A stretch of DNA of 64,000 bases, from positions 2,473,501 to 2,537,500 of the forward strand of contig NC_070573.1 of NCBI RefSeq assembly GCF_026914185.1, written 5' to 3'. A program made the position numbers and the translations under genes. The notes under the pieces are model-generated. The model did no database searches, was not told where the DNA came from, and was given only the letters and a program-made list of their open reading frames with translations. Position 1 is the stretch's first letter. Every line of letters starts with the position of its first letter. Of the stretch, positions 53,924 to 63,932 are shown piece after piece. The stretch is from Puccinia triticina. Taxonomy: Eukaryota > Basidiomycota > Pucciniomycetes > Pucciniales > Pucciniaceae.

Positions 53924-56900
53924 CTCGCCACCCCCAAAAAGGACGGCTCTGGTAGAAGTCGTGCTACCATGTCTCTTGGAAGCCCTGAATTTCTGCAAGA
54001 GAGTATCAGCGTTCTGGATCTGCTCTCTAGTCAGCCATTTGTCTGAATCTGGTGGTCTGTTCTTGAAACAGGTCAAGTACAAGCAACAATCTTGACCTTT
54101 AATTCTGGTGAGCTTCTTGTCTAAAATTTTCGAAGCTACTAGTCCTTCCGACAGGTCCGCGTCCATCTCCGGGACTACTGGTAATTCAGCTCCTCTTCTA
54201 CCATCCTCAGGCTCGACATACTTCTTAAGGAGGCTTACTGGAAAAGTTGGGTGTTTAAGGTCATATCCTTCGGTCAGGATTACCTCTACCGTGTTTCTTC
54301 CGTGTAGCGCTTTCACGGCACTATTCATAGTGCCAGAGGCACTATTCATAAAGAAAGGTCCCACAAAGGCGTCTCTAAGCTTCCTGTTCCCGCTCATATT
54401 CTGGAAATTCATGGTAGACACCAGGACTCGTTCCCCGACTTAGATTTCATGGTCGCAATGGGTTTTGTCCCAGCGTTCCTTATTATACTGGACTGCTTCT
54501 TCTAAGCACCTGCTTGCGTGCTTCTCCACTTGCAACATCTTCTCCTGGAATCTTTCCGCGGAAGGGTGGAGTGTTACGGCTTTGCTAAGTAGCAAGTCTC
54601 TTGGCATATGTGGTATCCATCCACGTTTTGACTCAAACGGAGTTTTCCCCGTCGTCGAATGGACACTGGAGTTGTACGCATATTCCAAAGCTGGTAATAG
54701 CGAAACCCAATCGTGCGTATAACCTTCAGCGTCCTTGAATCTAAGGCCAAACGCGCAATACCGGCGAATCATATCCTCTAGAGTCTGTATCATCCTTTCA
54801 GCTAAACCATCCATCTGTGGGTGGTAGGCGGTAAAAAATGACAGTTTGGATCCCAGCAGCTGGAACAAACTCTGCCAAAACTCCGATGTAAATTTTGGGT
54901 CTCGGTCAGTGATGATGACTCTGGGGCACCCTACATCATGGATAATAGAATTCCAGAACATTAGCACAACATCTAAGGCTGTATTATATTTATAACAGGG
55001 TAGGAACCTTGCTCTTGTTGAAAATTGGTTGACTACAACTAAAACAGCGTTGAAACTATCTTTCCCCGCTGTTGGCAAGGCTGTCACAAAATCCATGTTA
55101 ATCACTTCCCAGCGTTGCTTGGGTTCTTCTATGGTTTGTAGGAGCCCAAACCGTTTTCCTGTAGGTCTGTTGGCTTTCTGGCACCTGTCACAGCTACTAC
55201 AGTACTGCTTGACACGCGCTGTCCATCCTGGCCACCACGCTAGCACTCGAAGTCTCTCTATGGTACGTTCTGCGGAAAAATGTCCGACTGCAATGTTATC
55301 ATGACATTTGTGCAGCATAGTATTGATGTGATCATCACTAAATAAAACTATAGCGCACTGATTTCCAGCTCTGTGGTATAACAGTCCATCTAGGAGGATG
55401 AATCTGCCGGCCCGGAAATTCGCCTTCCAGGGCTCCTCGAGTTGGTTGATTAGGTCTGGTTGAGCATGCTTGGAACGTAGGATCAACACTAACGCGGCGG
55501 TGTTCCGGTTCTGGTCGTAGCTAATGCTCACCAAGTCCCAAAACTCCACGGACAGCCCGCTAACGCTAATGGCCATTATAGGAATCTCTCGGACTGTTTC
55601 CTCTTCATTGGAAGACGGGTTGTCCTTGTCATTGGTTAGCGCCCATCTGGACAGCCCGTCTGCATTCTTGTGGATCAGGCCATCTCTATGTATGATGGTC
55701 ATTGACCCTCGCCAGTCCTGTATAGAAATCTGCCACCTTAACATGTGGCGGCTTGGGGTATTCATATTGAGTAATAATTTCAGCGCCACACAGTTGGTCA
55801 TGATAACTTCAAAGATACAACCATTGAGGTAGTAGTACAATTTCTCTAGCGCCCATACTAAACACAAGCATTCTAATTGGGATGCTCCGTACTTCTTCTC
55901 TGACTCTTTCAGTTGCCAAGAGATAAAACATATAGGTCCTTCTTGTTCACAATCTCCTACCATTTGTATCTGGTGCAAGGCTGCACCTAAACCCTCCATG
56001 CACGCATCGACGTAGAGTTGGAAAGGCCTCTTTGGGTCAGGATGAAACAGCAATGGGGCTGTAGTCAAAGCAACTCTCAGCGCCTTATACGCTTCCACTC
56101 TCTCGTGAGTCATCTCAAATCCAACATTGGGGCTACACAGCTTGTACAGGCAAGAAGCCATAAGATTGAAATGTTTTATATGCAGTCTATAGTAGCCTGC
56201 AAAACCCAGAAAGGATTGGAGCTCTTCTACCGTACTAGGTATAGGTTTCAGGAGAACCGCTTCTACTCGATGCTGCTCAACTGCTAAAGAAAGGCCATTG
56301 ACTATATGCCCTAAAGCTTTTAACTCCAAGAAACCAAAAGCGCATTTGCTCAGCAAAATTTTCATTTGCATCATTTGTACCCTACCTAAGACCATTGCTA
56401 ACTTTTCCACATGCTCTTCCCACGTTTCAGTGAAGAAAATAATGTCATCAATATAAATAATGAGCCACATCTCACTGAGCTCCCTACGGAACTCGTTATC
56501 CATCATCCTCTGGAAGTGGGACGGCGCGTTTTTGATTCCAAACGGCATGCGTAGGTACTCATGTATCCCCATATGAGAAATGATCCTCAATAATTTCCGG
56601 CTCTCTTTTGCCACCTGGTTCTGGTGGAACCCTTTTAGAACATCCATCCATGTTATAAACTTTGCACCGTGAAGTTTCGTCAAGGATTCAGTTATTTTAG
56701 GCATAGGGTACCTATCCGGCGTAGTGTATGTATTCAGTGCTCTAAAGTCTCCCACTAGACGGGACTTACCATTATGCCACGCAATAATGACTGGGGTAGT
56801 AATGTCGACCCCTTCATTAGAGCCTAATTTCCTCAAAATCCCCATCTTAGTCAACAGCGTGATGTGCTCTTCAATGGCCTCCTTATTCCTCGGGCTCGCC

Positions 56901-57166
56901 GGGTACGGTGGCTTCCTTAGAGACAAAGGGTACGGCTTCTCTACATTAAGGGTAATTGCTACCTCATGACCTTTAATAGAGCCAAATGGTTGATCTGGCG
57001 TAGCAAAGGCTTTCTTGAACTTTCCCAGGACGCTGAGTAAGTCTTCTACCTGATTTCCTGCAAGGTCTGGGTTAATCTTAGCATCTCGCCGTACTTCTTC
57101 CGGAAAGGAAATAGTCCCTTCAGGCTCTCCCGATATAGTGTTGATGGACTCGTCAAAATTGAACAC
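53885..57166 (-). pseudogene. Gypsy pol: RT, RNase H, integrase, chromodomain
   Basis: A 908-codon frame (57166-54440) is followed in the same frame by 178 codons after one TAA at 54440. RT: VGDFRALNTYTTPDRYPMPK, LIIYIDDIIFF (catalytic YIDD). RNase H: FQLYVDACMEGLGAAL. Integrase zinc finger ends CSSCDRCQKANRP; core Asp in INMDFVTALP and IITDRDPKFTSEFW, Glu in GLAERMIQTLEDM. The last part has the GPF-like linker and a chromodomain-like end (LVASKILDKKLTRIKG...DSDKWLTREQ). The frame runs into the 3' LTR (stop at 53885). The single TAA would separate the chromodomain, so targeting would be lost even if pol were made. Confidence 0.92.
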
Positions 57167-59848
57167 CCGCTTGCCAATGGTGAATTTCCTTTTCCCTTGT
57201 TTAGAAGCAAAATCTTGTAATGAGCCAGATAGTCATTACCTAGTAAGAAATATCTTGCTGGCATTTTATCCATAACAACAAACTTGACTACCAGTTTGAC
57301 ATCTTTCATCATCAGCGTGACATTTACTACTCCTAAATGCAACAAGGACCCGGAAGCGCTGTGGAATCTACCTGGTACTATTGGTAGAATGAATTTACTC
57401 CAGCCCGGACAAAATTTAGACAAATAATCTTTGCTTACTACCGACCGCACGGCGCCGCTGTTTAGTAAGACTAAAAAATCTTCGTCGCAGCAGTTCATCT
57501 GGACTAGGTTGTTGCGGCCTGAAAGAGATTCAATCACAAAGGCACCGTTGGAGTTCCCCCCAATAACTGGTTTGTCATCCTCTACTTCACTCCCCATTTC
57601 TGCCTCCGGATCAGCCTTATGCTCTTCATCTACGCAATTGACATTTTTTGGGCATTTGCGGGAGGTGTGCCCCGTCTCTTTACAGGTGTAGCATTTGATC
57701 TCTGTCTGCGCTGTCTTTGGTTTTTCCGTTGCTGAACTTATAGGTCTTGCGCCCGCCATTGGGACTGTCTTAGCCGCAAATCGTCGCCTGCCGATTCGGG
57801 TTTTGTCACAGATATCTTCTAAAATATTAATGAAGGTACTGAGGTCCGTATCTGGCACTTTCATGGCGCTTTTCGCGGCGTATTCCACTTTGCCTTCCAT
57901 AAGAATCAGAAGCTTAAAGTTAATAGATTCCTGATCTATTTCAGGTGCGAAACATTTCAGCCGTTGATACTGCCGTGTAACCCACTGCGACGGAGCCGTT
58001 TCACCCGGTACAAATTTGTCTGAGTCAAATGCTGTCTGTTTCTTCCTCTTCCAAGGTGACGTGCCAAATCTCTTACAGATCTCTCCTCTCCAAAACGCCC
58101 AATTTTGCCCTTTGTTGATCAGCCTCATGGTCTCATACCAAACAAGCGCTGAACCTGTGAGCATGTTGAGAAGCTTCAGTACTATAACTTCATTGTCAAC
58201 CTGACCGTCCTTCTTTGCAGTGTCTATCCTGTTCACAAACCTCAAATGATCATATTCGCCGTCGCCAGAGAACGTCGGCAAATCTGCCTTTGCAATGGCG
58301 TTATTTAGCCTCTTCTTCAGCTCATAATCTACCCCTCCTGCTCCTGGAGGGAAATCTGCGCGCTGGCCATTGGCTGGAGAAGTCCGTGCAGTTGCTTGAG
58401 GCAAGTCTTCTCCCCGCGCTCTAAGTGTCTGAACTTTTGCTGATAACCCAGCAATCTCTTCTCTTAATCTGGCGCCTTCGGCTTGATATTGGCTCATCAT
58501 GCGATCTATTTTGTTGTTAAGGATGAGGAAATCCACTCTTTGATTTTCGCTATGTTCCTCTAACTTTTGCTCTACCTCACCACTAATGTCAGAATCCTTG
58601 GAAGAAGGGCGCTTCTGTTCCATTTCATTGAGTAGCTTCCTTCCTAGCGTCTTGAAAAGATTGGCTACATGACTAGAAAGCTCATCGGATATCCGTTTGG
58701 ATGTCTCAGCCTCCCAATTAGTGGTTGGTTGATTCACCCGCTGCGTGACAGCCTGTTCTAGCTGAAAGACCCTTGCACTGAGCTCCTGCACTTCATGTAC
58801 AAGCTTTGGATCTGTATAATCCTTGCTCAATATCCTCAAGGTAGACAGATCATCCACTTGTTGGATGAACTCTCTCAAGCTGCTCTGCGACGCTCTGATA
58901 TCCTCTCTAGAATTTTGGTCTGTGGTCTTAGTGTTTGAAGCGAGTTCTAAACTCCTCATTTTGTCATTCAACTTATCAATGTTATCTATCACCTTACCTA
59001 CAGATGCAGGCAAGCTATTACAAACAGAGGAGTTTAACAGACTTAAAGTTGTCATTCATTACATCCTTAATCAAGTGGAAATTGTTCACCATGGGGGTAC
59101 TAAGGTCTTTCTGCATGTACTTAGATAGAGCGGAGCGAAAGGAGTCAGTATGTACCATAACCTGCTCAGCATTACCATTGATAAATTTCTCGATCTCGGC
59201 AAACATTCTTTGCAAGATCCCGGTCACTGTCTTCAGTTTTAACGGTTCCAGTTCCCCTGGTTTCTGGCCCTGGACTGTTCTATTGACTGGTAGCTCCCTT
59301 GTAGCGTCCTGTCCACCCTGAACACCTCGTTGAAAACCAATTGCTTGAAGTTCGAGCTCCGCCTCATCCTCCTGTTCAAGCCAGGTTGGCCCTGCTCCGC
59401 CGGTCCTTGAGGCGCTGGCTGCTCCCTTGGCTGACCTGTTCTTGGTCTCTTGTATTCCTGATGCCGGTGTTGCTCTTGGGTTTGATTGGCTGTGCGGCGG
59501 TTTGGCGGTTGATGTTGAGTGCAGGGACATTGTAGTACGTAAGGGTTCCAACCCTCCGCTATGGAAAAAAGTCAATCCCTGCCAATCAGTCTCTCAAGAC
59601 TGCTGTGGCTTGTCATTGCCTGATCCAACAGGAGAGACATCGCCTCCTGATTGTTGCCCGCCTGCGCTTCCAGGTAGCCTTGCCTGAAGTTCAGGTGCGA
59701 TTGGAGGAGTAAGGCCGTTGCCGGATTGAAGTTTAGCCTTATTTCCTCCGCGCTTAAATTTGCCTGCGGGAACAAGCGGGGGTTTTGCTGACCTAGTAGA
59801 TGACAATTGGGAACCCACTTTAGGTTCTGTCTTCTTGGGGGGAGTCAT
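57046..59848 (-). pseudogene. Gypsy gag and protease
   Basis: ATG at 59848 (MTPPKKTEPKVGSQ). A stop at 59594 and a frame change near 59030 precede the 669-codon frame 59055-57046. That frame holds coiled-coil segments, the gag core (LPTFSGDGEYDHLRFVNRID, TGSALVWYETM), a CCHC knuckle CYTCKETGHTSRKC (about 57680) and the protease. The protease reads LLNSGAVRSVVS where DSGA is expected: the catalytic Asp is Asn. The pol frame starts 121 bp before the gag stop, in the -1 frame, at an AAGGGAAAAGGAAA tract near 57190. Confidence 0.9.
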
Positions 59849-61906
59849 GATATAGAAGGGATACTAACCGGTACCCGTGATTTCAATGCTGGAACCAGAG
59901 TCTGAGGCTGGTCTACGAGCTGTATTGTTATCCCTGGTTACGGTGTGGTAAGCCAATCCTGATCTACCCAGAAAACCAGCAACCATTAATCACAAGACTG
60001 TCACACCTCAAGACTAAATCCCATACCTCTGGCCCCCTTGTCAGCAAATCCCAAGGCCCTCAACATCCCCACTCAATGGTCATACCCTGGATAATAGTAT
60101 TCCCTTTTCCCACACTCCCCCTCTCTTGGATAAATCCTCTCCCTAGTCTCAAACATCTACCCAGATCACATTTTACCCCCTTCTTCTAGTGTTTCCTTAG
60201 AACCATGTGCTCAAAGATTTATAAGCAACCTTGAAACCCTTCACCCTCCAAACCCAACATGATACACATTCTACTAGACATAGCCCCAAACCCCACCTAG
60301 ATTATTACTTCCTGAAACAACTGACTCCTCCTATTTTAGATCCTTAGATTACTACTTCCTGAAACACTTCCTGAAACACCTGACTCCTCCTATTCTAGAT
60401 CCTTAGATTACTACTTCCTGAAACACTTCCTGAAACACCTAACTCCTCATATATTAGATGATAGAATATTCTACCCCTGTTTTGTCTCACATATCCCCTC
60501 CTCCAACTAGGAAGATTGCACCATAGCCTCCAGAAGATGGCATCATCCCCACCCACTATTGAACCATCATGTGACTCCATGATCCACTACTCTGACCACA
60601 TGGCTGTTTCATCCTATAGAAGTAGAATTTTCTATGCTTCCCTTCAGGTTATCCTTGTTTCCTCATGGCTCCTCTTATTGTGTATATAAACTGGGTTGTT
60701 TTCCTATTCATTTGTTCCCCATCAGATCCTGTCCCAGCAATCCAGATCACTGGTCACCATTCACTAGCCTAGCTTATGCCATTAAATCAGAGTGGACAAG
60801 CTTGATAAGTCTATGCCAAACATATCAGGTTGGACAGACTTTATATTATCCTTGACTCCTACTATTAGATTAGTATTAAAGTAAAACACTGCAGACATAC
60901 CTCAAGAATCTCTATAGCCACACCTTTCCATAAGAGTCCACACTCTTATATCTTTTTCTTGTTCCCAGAGAGGCAGCCCATTAAAGCACCATTCCCTCTC
61001 CAGCTCTATTCATCCCAAAGAGTAGTTCCACAACGGTATTGGTTCTATCGTCTCCTGGCAGGAGTCTCTCTACACCTATCGTCGATGCGCCTGGTCGAGT
61101 TAAAGCTTGTTGGATTTGGACCGTCGACGCTCCGTTGTTGATGGTCGAGTCTCTCAATCTGATGTTGGCAATCAGCTTGGATACCACTGGGTGAGCTTTT
61201 CTAGTAACTAAAGCTGGGTCAATAATGGGCTCGTTCCTTGGACTAGCTAAAGCTAGGTCTAAAACCGGGATCAAGCTCGTGCGAGGTTGATTTGATGTGT
61301 TTCCGGTAGGACAGAACAGTCAATCAAACAGATTTCCAACCCCGTTATTGGAAGCGGTTGCGTCGCGAGCAGCCTGATTCGGCCCAGACGTCTCCGGATT
61401 ACTTTGAGTTTAAGTTCTGAAGAACTGGTCCAGGGATGTCTGCCTGGATGCCACTAGGAAAGTTCAAGGAAGATAGGATTAAAGTTTAAGAGAAAACCGG
61501 ACAAATATAAGGAATTAAGGGATTGATGCGGAATAACTAGCTTTACTGGAGAGCTTACTAGTCCACCCACTTGTAAATTAACTATCCAATCAAACTTTTG
61601 CAACGGTATTTGTCCCTTAGAGCCTTGTGGTCAACCCTAAAGATACAAGACAGGTGGCGATCTTCTTGTTAGATCTTTGAACGTTCAGATTTAGAGAGAT
61701 GAGGATAAGGGAATGTTAGAAGGAGTGCTAGCTTGAACTAGTGAGACAGTGTACAGGTATGATTGGCCTGAACACAGTATGATTTCCACACTTGAAAATC
61801 CGGGGTGAAGGTGAGATAGTATGCAGGGGTTAATGGCCTGTATACTGCAGCTAGCGGAATGATAAGGTTGAAACTATCTTGGGGATAGCACGATGAGGCC
61901 CCCAAA
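59849..61906. other. Gypsy leader region, non-coding or unrecognised
   Basis: Between the 5' LTR and gag. A minus-strand frame at 60981-61274 (97 codons; LDLALASPRNEPIIDPALVT) may be an extra short ORF or an upstream gag exon; no domain is recognised. CT-rich sequence at 60000-60460 includes a tandem repeat. Confidence 0.45.
60300..60460 (+). repeat. Short tandem repeat in Gypsy leader (TTACTACTTCCTGAAACA)
   Basis: About three copies of a unit of roughly 60 bp: TAGATCCTTAGATTACTACT, TCCTGAAACACTTCCTGAAA, CACCTGACTCCTCCTATT. Confidence 0.8.
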
Positions 61907-62423
61907 TGTCAGGGCAAGTCTCTAAAGTGACAGCGCCCTGAATAGGTTAAGAAGATAATAGCTACCACGACGCACTTTTTGGAGCTCTTCTCTTCCGGCT
62001 AGGCGGGAGGAATGAACCACAACTCCTTTGGGAGGGGCTTTTGACTTCTTGTCAACCGGAGTCTATCAAGACTCGCTAAGAAACTTGAGGCGAGAGATGA
62101 AAGAGAAAGCTCGACTTACCCGGTATTGGCGAGGTCAAGCGGAGGAGTCAAAGTTGGAGGGAATGAAAGGAGAGATTGAAGATGGCCCCAATCGCAGTGT
62201 TTGAGTAGGGTCAAAGACTACAATGTTGGCGGGCTTGGTAAACTCTAATCTGAGGGATCCTCCGTTTTGGAGAATTCCTACTACTTGTACTCTGTAGATC
62301 TGTTGATCCCTTGCTGCGTTTACGCAGTCCTAAGACGCGCGCTTCACGCGCCTTTCACTTGAATGAAGTGTACCTAGCGCGCTGTCAGTTAGCTGTTCTG
62401 GCTTGGCTAGCTGCTGGCTGAAA
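61907..62423 (-). repeat. Gypsy 5' LTR (517 bp)
   Basis: Inner end TGTCAG, outer end CTGAAA. Followed by GCAAA. Confidence 0.9.
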
Positions 62424-62428
62424 GCAAA

Positions 62429-62560
62429 ATAGAGAAGCAACTGTTGCAACTTTCACCTTTCCTTGTTGAAAAAGACAAGTTTGCGTACGAGCAAGTGGAG
62501 GTCCTTGCAGGAAGGCTTAACCATGTCGCTTACATCTTGCCAAATTTGAAATGTTGTCTG
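62429..62560 (+). pseudogene. DIRS-like RT, 3' continuation
   Basis: Directly after the Gypsy element the frame reads IEKQLLQLSPFLVEKDKFAY, EQVEVLAGRLNHVAYILPNL, KCCL, and then is cut by a TRIM-like LTR at 62561. Joining it to LRLPDGK at 53406 with a single GCAAA keeps the frame exactly, so both pieces are one RT. Confidence 0.75.
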
Positions 62561-62588
62561 TGTTGAAATTACTCAGGTGAAAAGAATT

Positions 62589-62662
62589 GTGTGTTGTGGG
62601 ATTTGAACCCACGACCTTCTACATTCATGAGAGCTGCTCTTGTACCACTGAGCTAAACACAC
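62589..62662 (-). tRNA. tRNA-like module inside the LTR (degenerate, CAT-like anticodon region)
   Basis: 74 nt fold partly as a tRNA. The 7-bp acceptor GTGTGTT/AACACAC is perfect, the D stem is GCTC/GAGC, and the T arm is GTGGG-TTCAAAT-CCCAC. The anticodon arm around CTCATGAA does not form a proper 5-bp stem. I read it as a tRNA-derived Pol III unit captured in an LTR, not a working tRNA gene. It could be a pseudo-tRNA-Met. Confidence 0.5.
62599..62655 (-). promoter_or_regulatory. Pol III A box and B box in LTR A
   Basis: A box TAGCTCAGTGG (62645-62655) and B box GGTTCAAATCC (62599-62609), both matching the tRNA gene consensus at all fixed positions, in the right order and spacing. Confidence 0.6.
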
Positions 62663-62917
62663 AGTTGGTCTTACTGGTGCTTTTTGGATATTAGATCATA
62701 TAGCTTGGCCCCCTCAAATGGAGCTTGAAGCATATATTCCAACACACCCCCTTGCTTCATGCACCATGAACAAACTATGAATATTGCATATGCAAATCAT
62801 GTATGTTTGTCATGCATCATAGGTAATGATTAATGCATAACAATTATGAAAATTGAATATTGCATATGCATATGGAAGCATGAATATGATGTCTTGTCTG
62901 CCAGCTCAATTATTCCA

Positions 62918-63216
62918 TGTTGGAATATATGCTTCAAGGTCCATTTGAGGGGCCAAGCTATATGATCTAATGTCCCAAAAATCACCAGTAAGACCAACTG
63001 TGTGTTTAGCTCACACTACAGGCAGACAGCTGTCGCTCCCGCGCGCAGCGTCACCTAATTTTGGTGGCCGCAGTCACTGCGCAGGTGACGCTGCGTGCGG
63101 GAACGTCACCTGTTTGCCTGTAGTGTCAGTGGTATAAGAGCAACTCTCATGAAAGTAGAAGGTCGTGGGTTCAAATCCCACAACACACAATTCTTTTCAC
63201 CTGAGTAATTTCAACA
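62918..63216 (+). repeat. TRIM LTR B, with CACTA MITE inserted
   Basis: TGTTGGAATATATGC...GTAATTTCAACA. Contains the tRNA-like module at 63000-63188, interrupted in its A box by the MITE at 63014-63125. The B box GGTTCAAATCC is intact near 63170. Confidence 0.8.
63014..63125. mobile_element. CACTA-type MITE (112 bp)
   Basis: TIRs CACTACAGGCAGACAG / inverse of CTGTTTGCCTGTAGTG, with a further GTGACGCTGCG / CGCAGCGTCAC arm. Flanked by 3-bp duplication TCA (63011-63013 and 63126-63128). CACTA start and 3-bp duplication fit the CACTA/EnSpm superfamily. Confidence 0.85.
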
Positions 63217-63281
63217 TTTGTAGAAGTTCGTGGGTTCAAATCCCACAACACACAATTCCTTTCACCTGAGTAATTTCAACA
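63217..63281 (+). repeat. Partial LTR duplication (65 bp) with extra B box
   Basis: Repeats the last 65 bp of LTR B (TTTGTAGAAG to TTTCAACA), including GGTTCAAATCC, so two B boxes follow each other about 65 bp apart. Confidence 0.8.
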
Positions 63282-63435
63282 CATTATCAGTACGGATGCT
63301 CTCAGTTAATTGAATTAAAGTTGGCTAAACCCTGTGAATACTTGATATTCATGCTTCCATATGCATATGCAATATTCAATTTTCATAATTGTTATGCATT
63401 AATCATTATCTATGATGCATGACAAACATACATGA

Positions 63436-63932
63436 TGTTGAGTTTCATTCGCCGTGACAGCTCTGTGAAAGGAGCTGTAGAATCTCTCCCTGTAAATCTG
63501 AACTCGCTCAGCGGTCCGTTCCTCCCTTGCCGGCTCTTCCTTGTCAATCTCAATCCCCCATCCGGCCATCTTTCATTGACTTTGTCAACCCTATACTCCC
63601 TCAACTCCCTCAACTGTCTCAACCTTGATCAAGACCTATCTCCGCTTGACACAGATCGGCTCACTCTCCAATTTGGTGAGAAACAAACAAGGCTTCCTCG
63701 GTCCTTCCTCCCTCGGCTAATCCCCTCTCCTTTTCCGTTTCCTTAGTATCCCTGTTGTCCTTGTTCCTCTTCAACATCTCCTTGTTACCTGGTTGTCTGA
63801 TTCTCTCTCTCTAGTGTGGTGGTAATTATTTTTTCCTCTATTCTCATCCTCCTTATATTTTCTTCTCATATCTAATCCTGTCTTTTGTAGTCTGGTTCTA
63901 AATTCCTCAGAAATACAGATCAAATTCTATCA
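63436..63932. mobile_element. Solo LTR (497 bp) inside TRIM internal region
   Basis: TGTTGAGTTTC...TTCTATCA, flanked by 5-bp duplication CATGA (63431-63435 and 63933-63937). Removing it makes the TRIM internal sequence colinear with 62745-62917 reversed. A 104-codon frame in it has no domain. Confidence 0.82.

Larger units (their letters stand above)
53407..62423 (-). mobile_element. Complete Ty3/Gypsy chromovirus (9017 bp), defective
   Basis: LTRs of 517 bp each (53407-53923 and 61907-62423), about 3.5 percent different by eye. The 5-bp duplication GCAAA (53402-53406 and 62424-62428) marks insertion into the DIRS-like RT. Coding on the minus strand: gag, CCHC knuckle, protease, RT, RNase H, integrase, chromodomain. 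A purine-rich tract (minus strand GGGGGTGGCGAG) abuts the left LTR inner edge. A 2-kb leader separates the 5' LTR from gag, unusually long. Confidence 0.93.
62561..62744 (-). repeat. TRIM LTR A (184 bp)
   Basis: Minus strand TGTTGGAATATATGC...GTAATTTCAACA. Same length as LTR B once the insertion in B is removed (299 minus 112 minus 3). Confidence 0.8.
62561..62917 (-). mobile_element. TRIM-like element A (LTR + partial internal region)
   Basis: A 184-bp LTR (62561-62744) and 173 bp of AT-rich internal sequence (GCATATGCAAT, ATGCATCAT words) read on the minus strand. The purine-rich AAGCAAGGGGGTG just before the LTR on the minus strand is a good polypurine tract. The 5' part of its internal region and its 5' LTR are missing or replaced by element B, which is in opposite orientation. 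Confidence 0.65.

Noticed and set aside
57046..57190. Programmed -1 frameshift between gag-pro and pol
   Set aside because: A purine tract is present and the frame is -1, but the element has several other frame changes, so a single-base indel is at least as likely. Not claimed.
62589..62662. Functional tRNA-Met(CAT) gene
   Set aside because: The anticodon arm does not form a 5-bp stem with a 7-nt loop, and the unit is part of a repeated LTR present in inverted copies.
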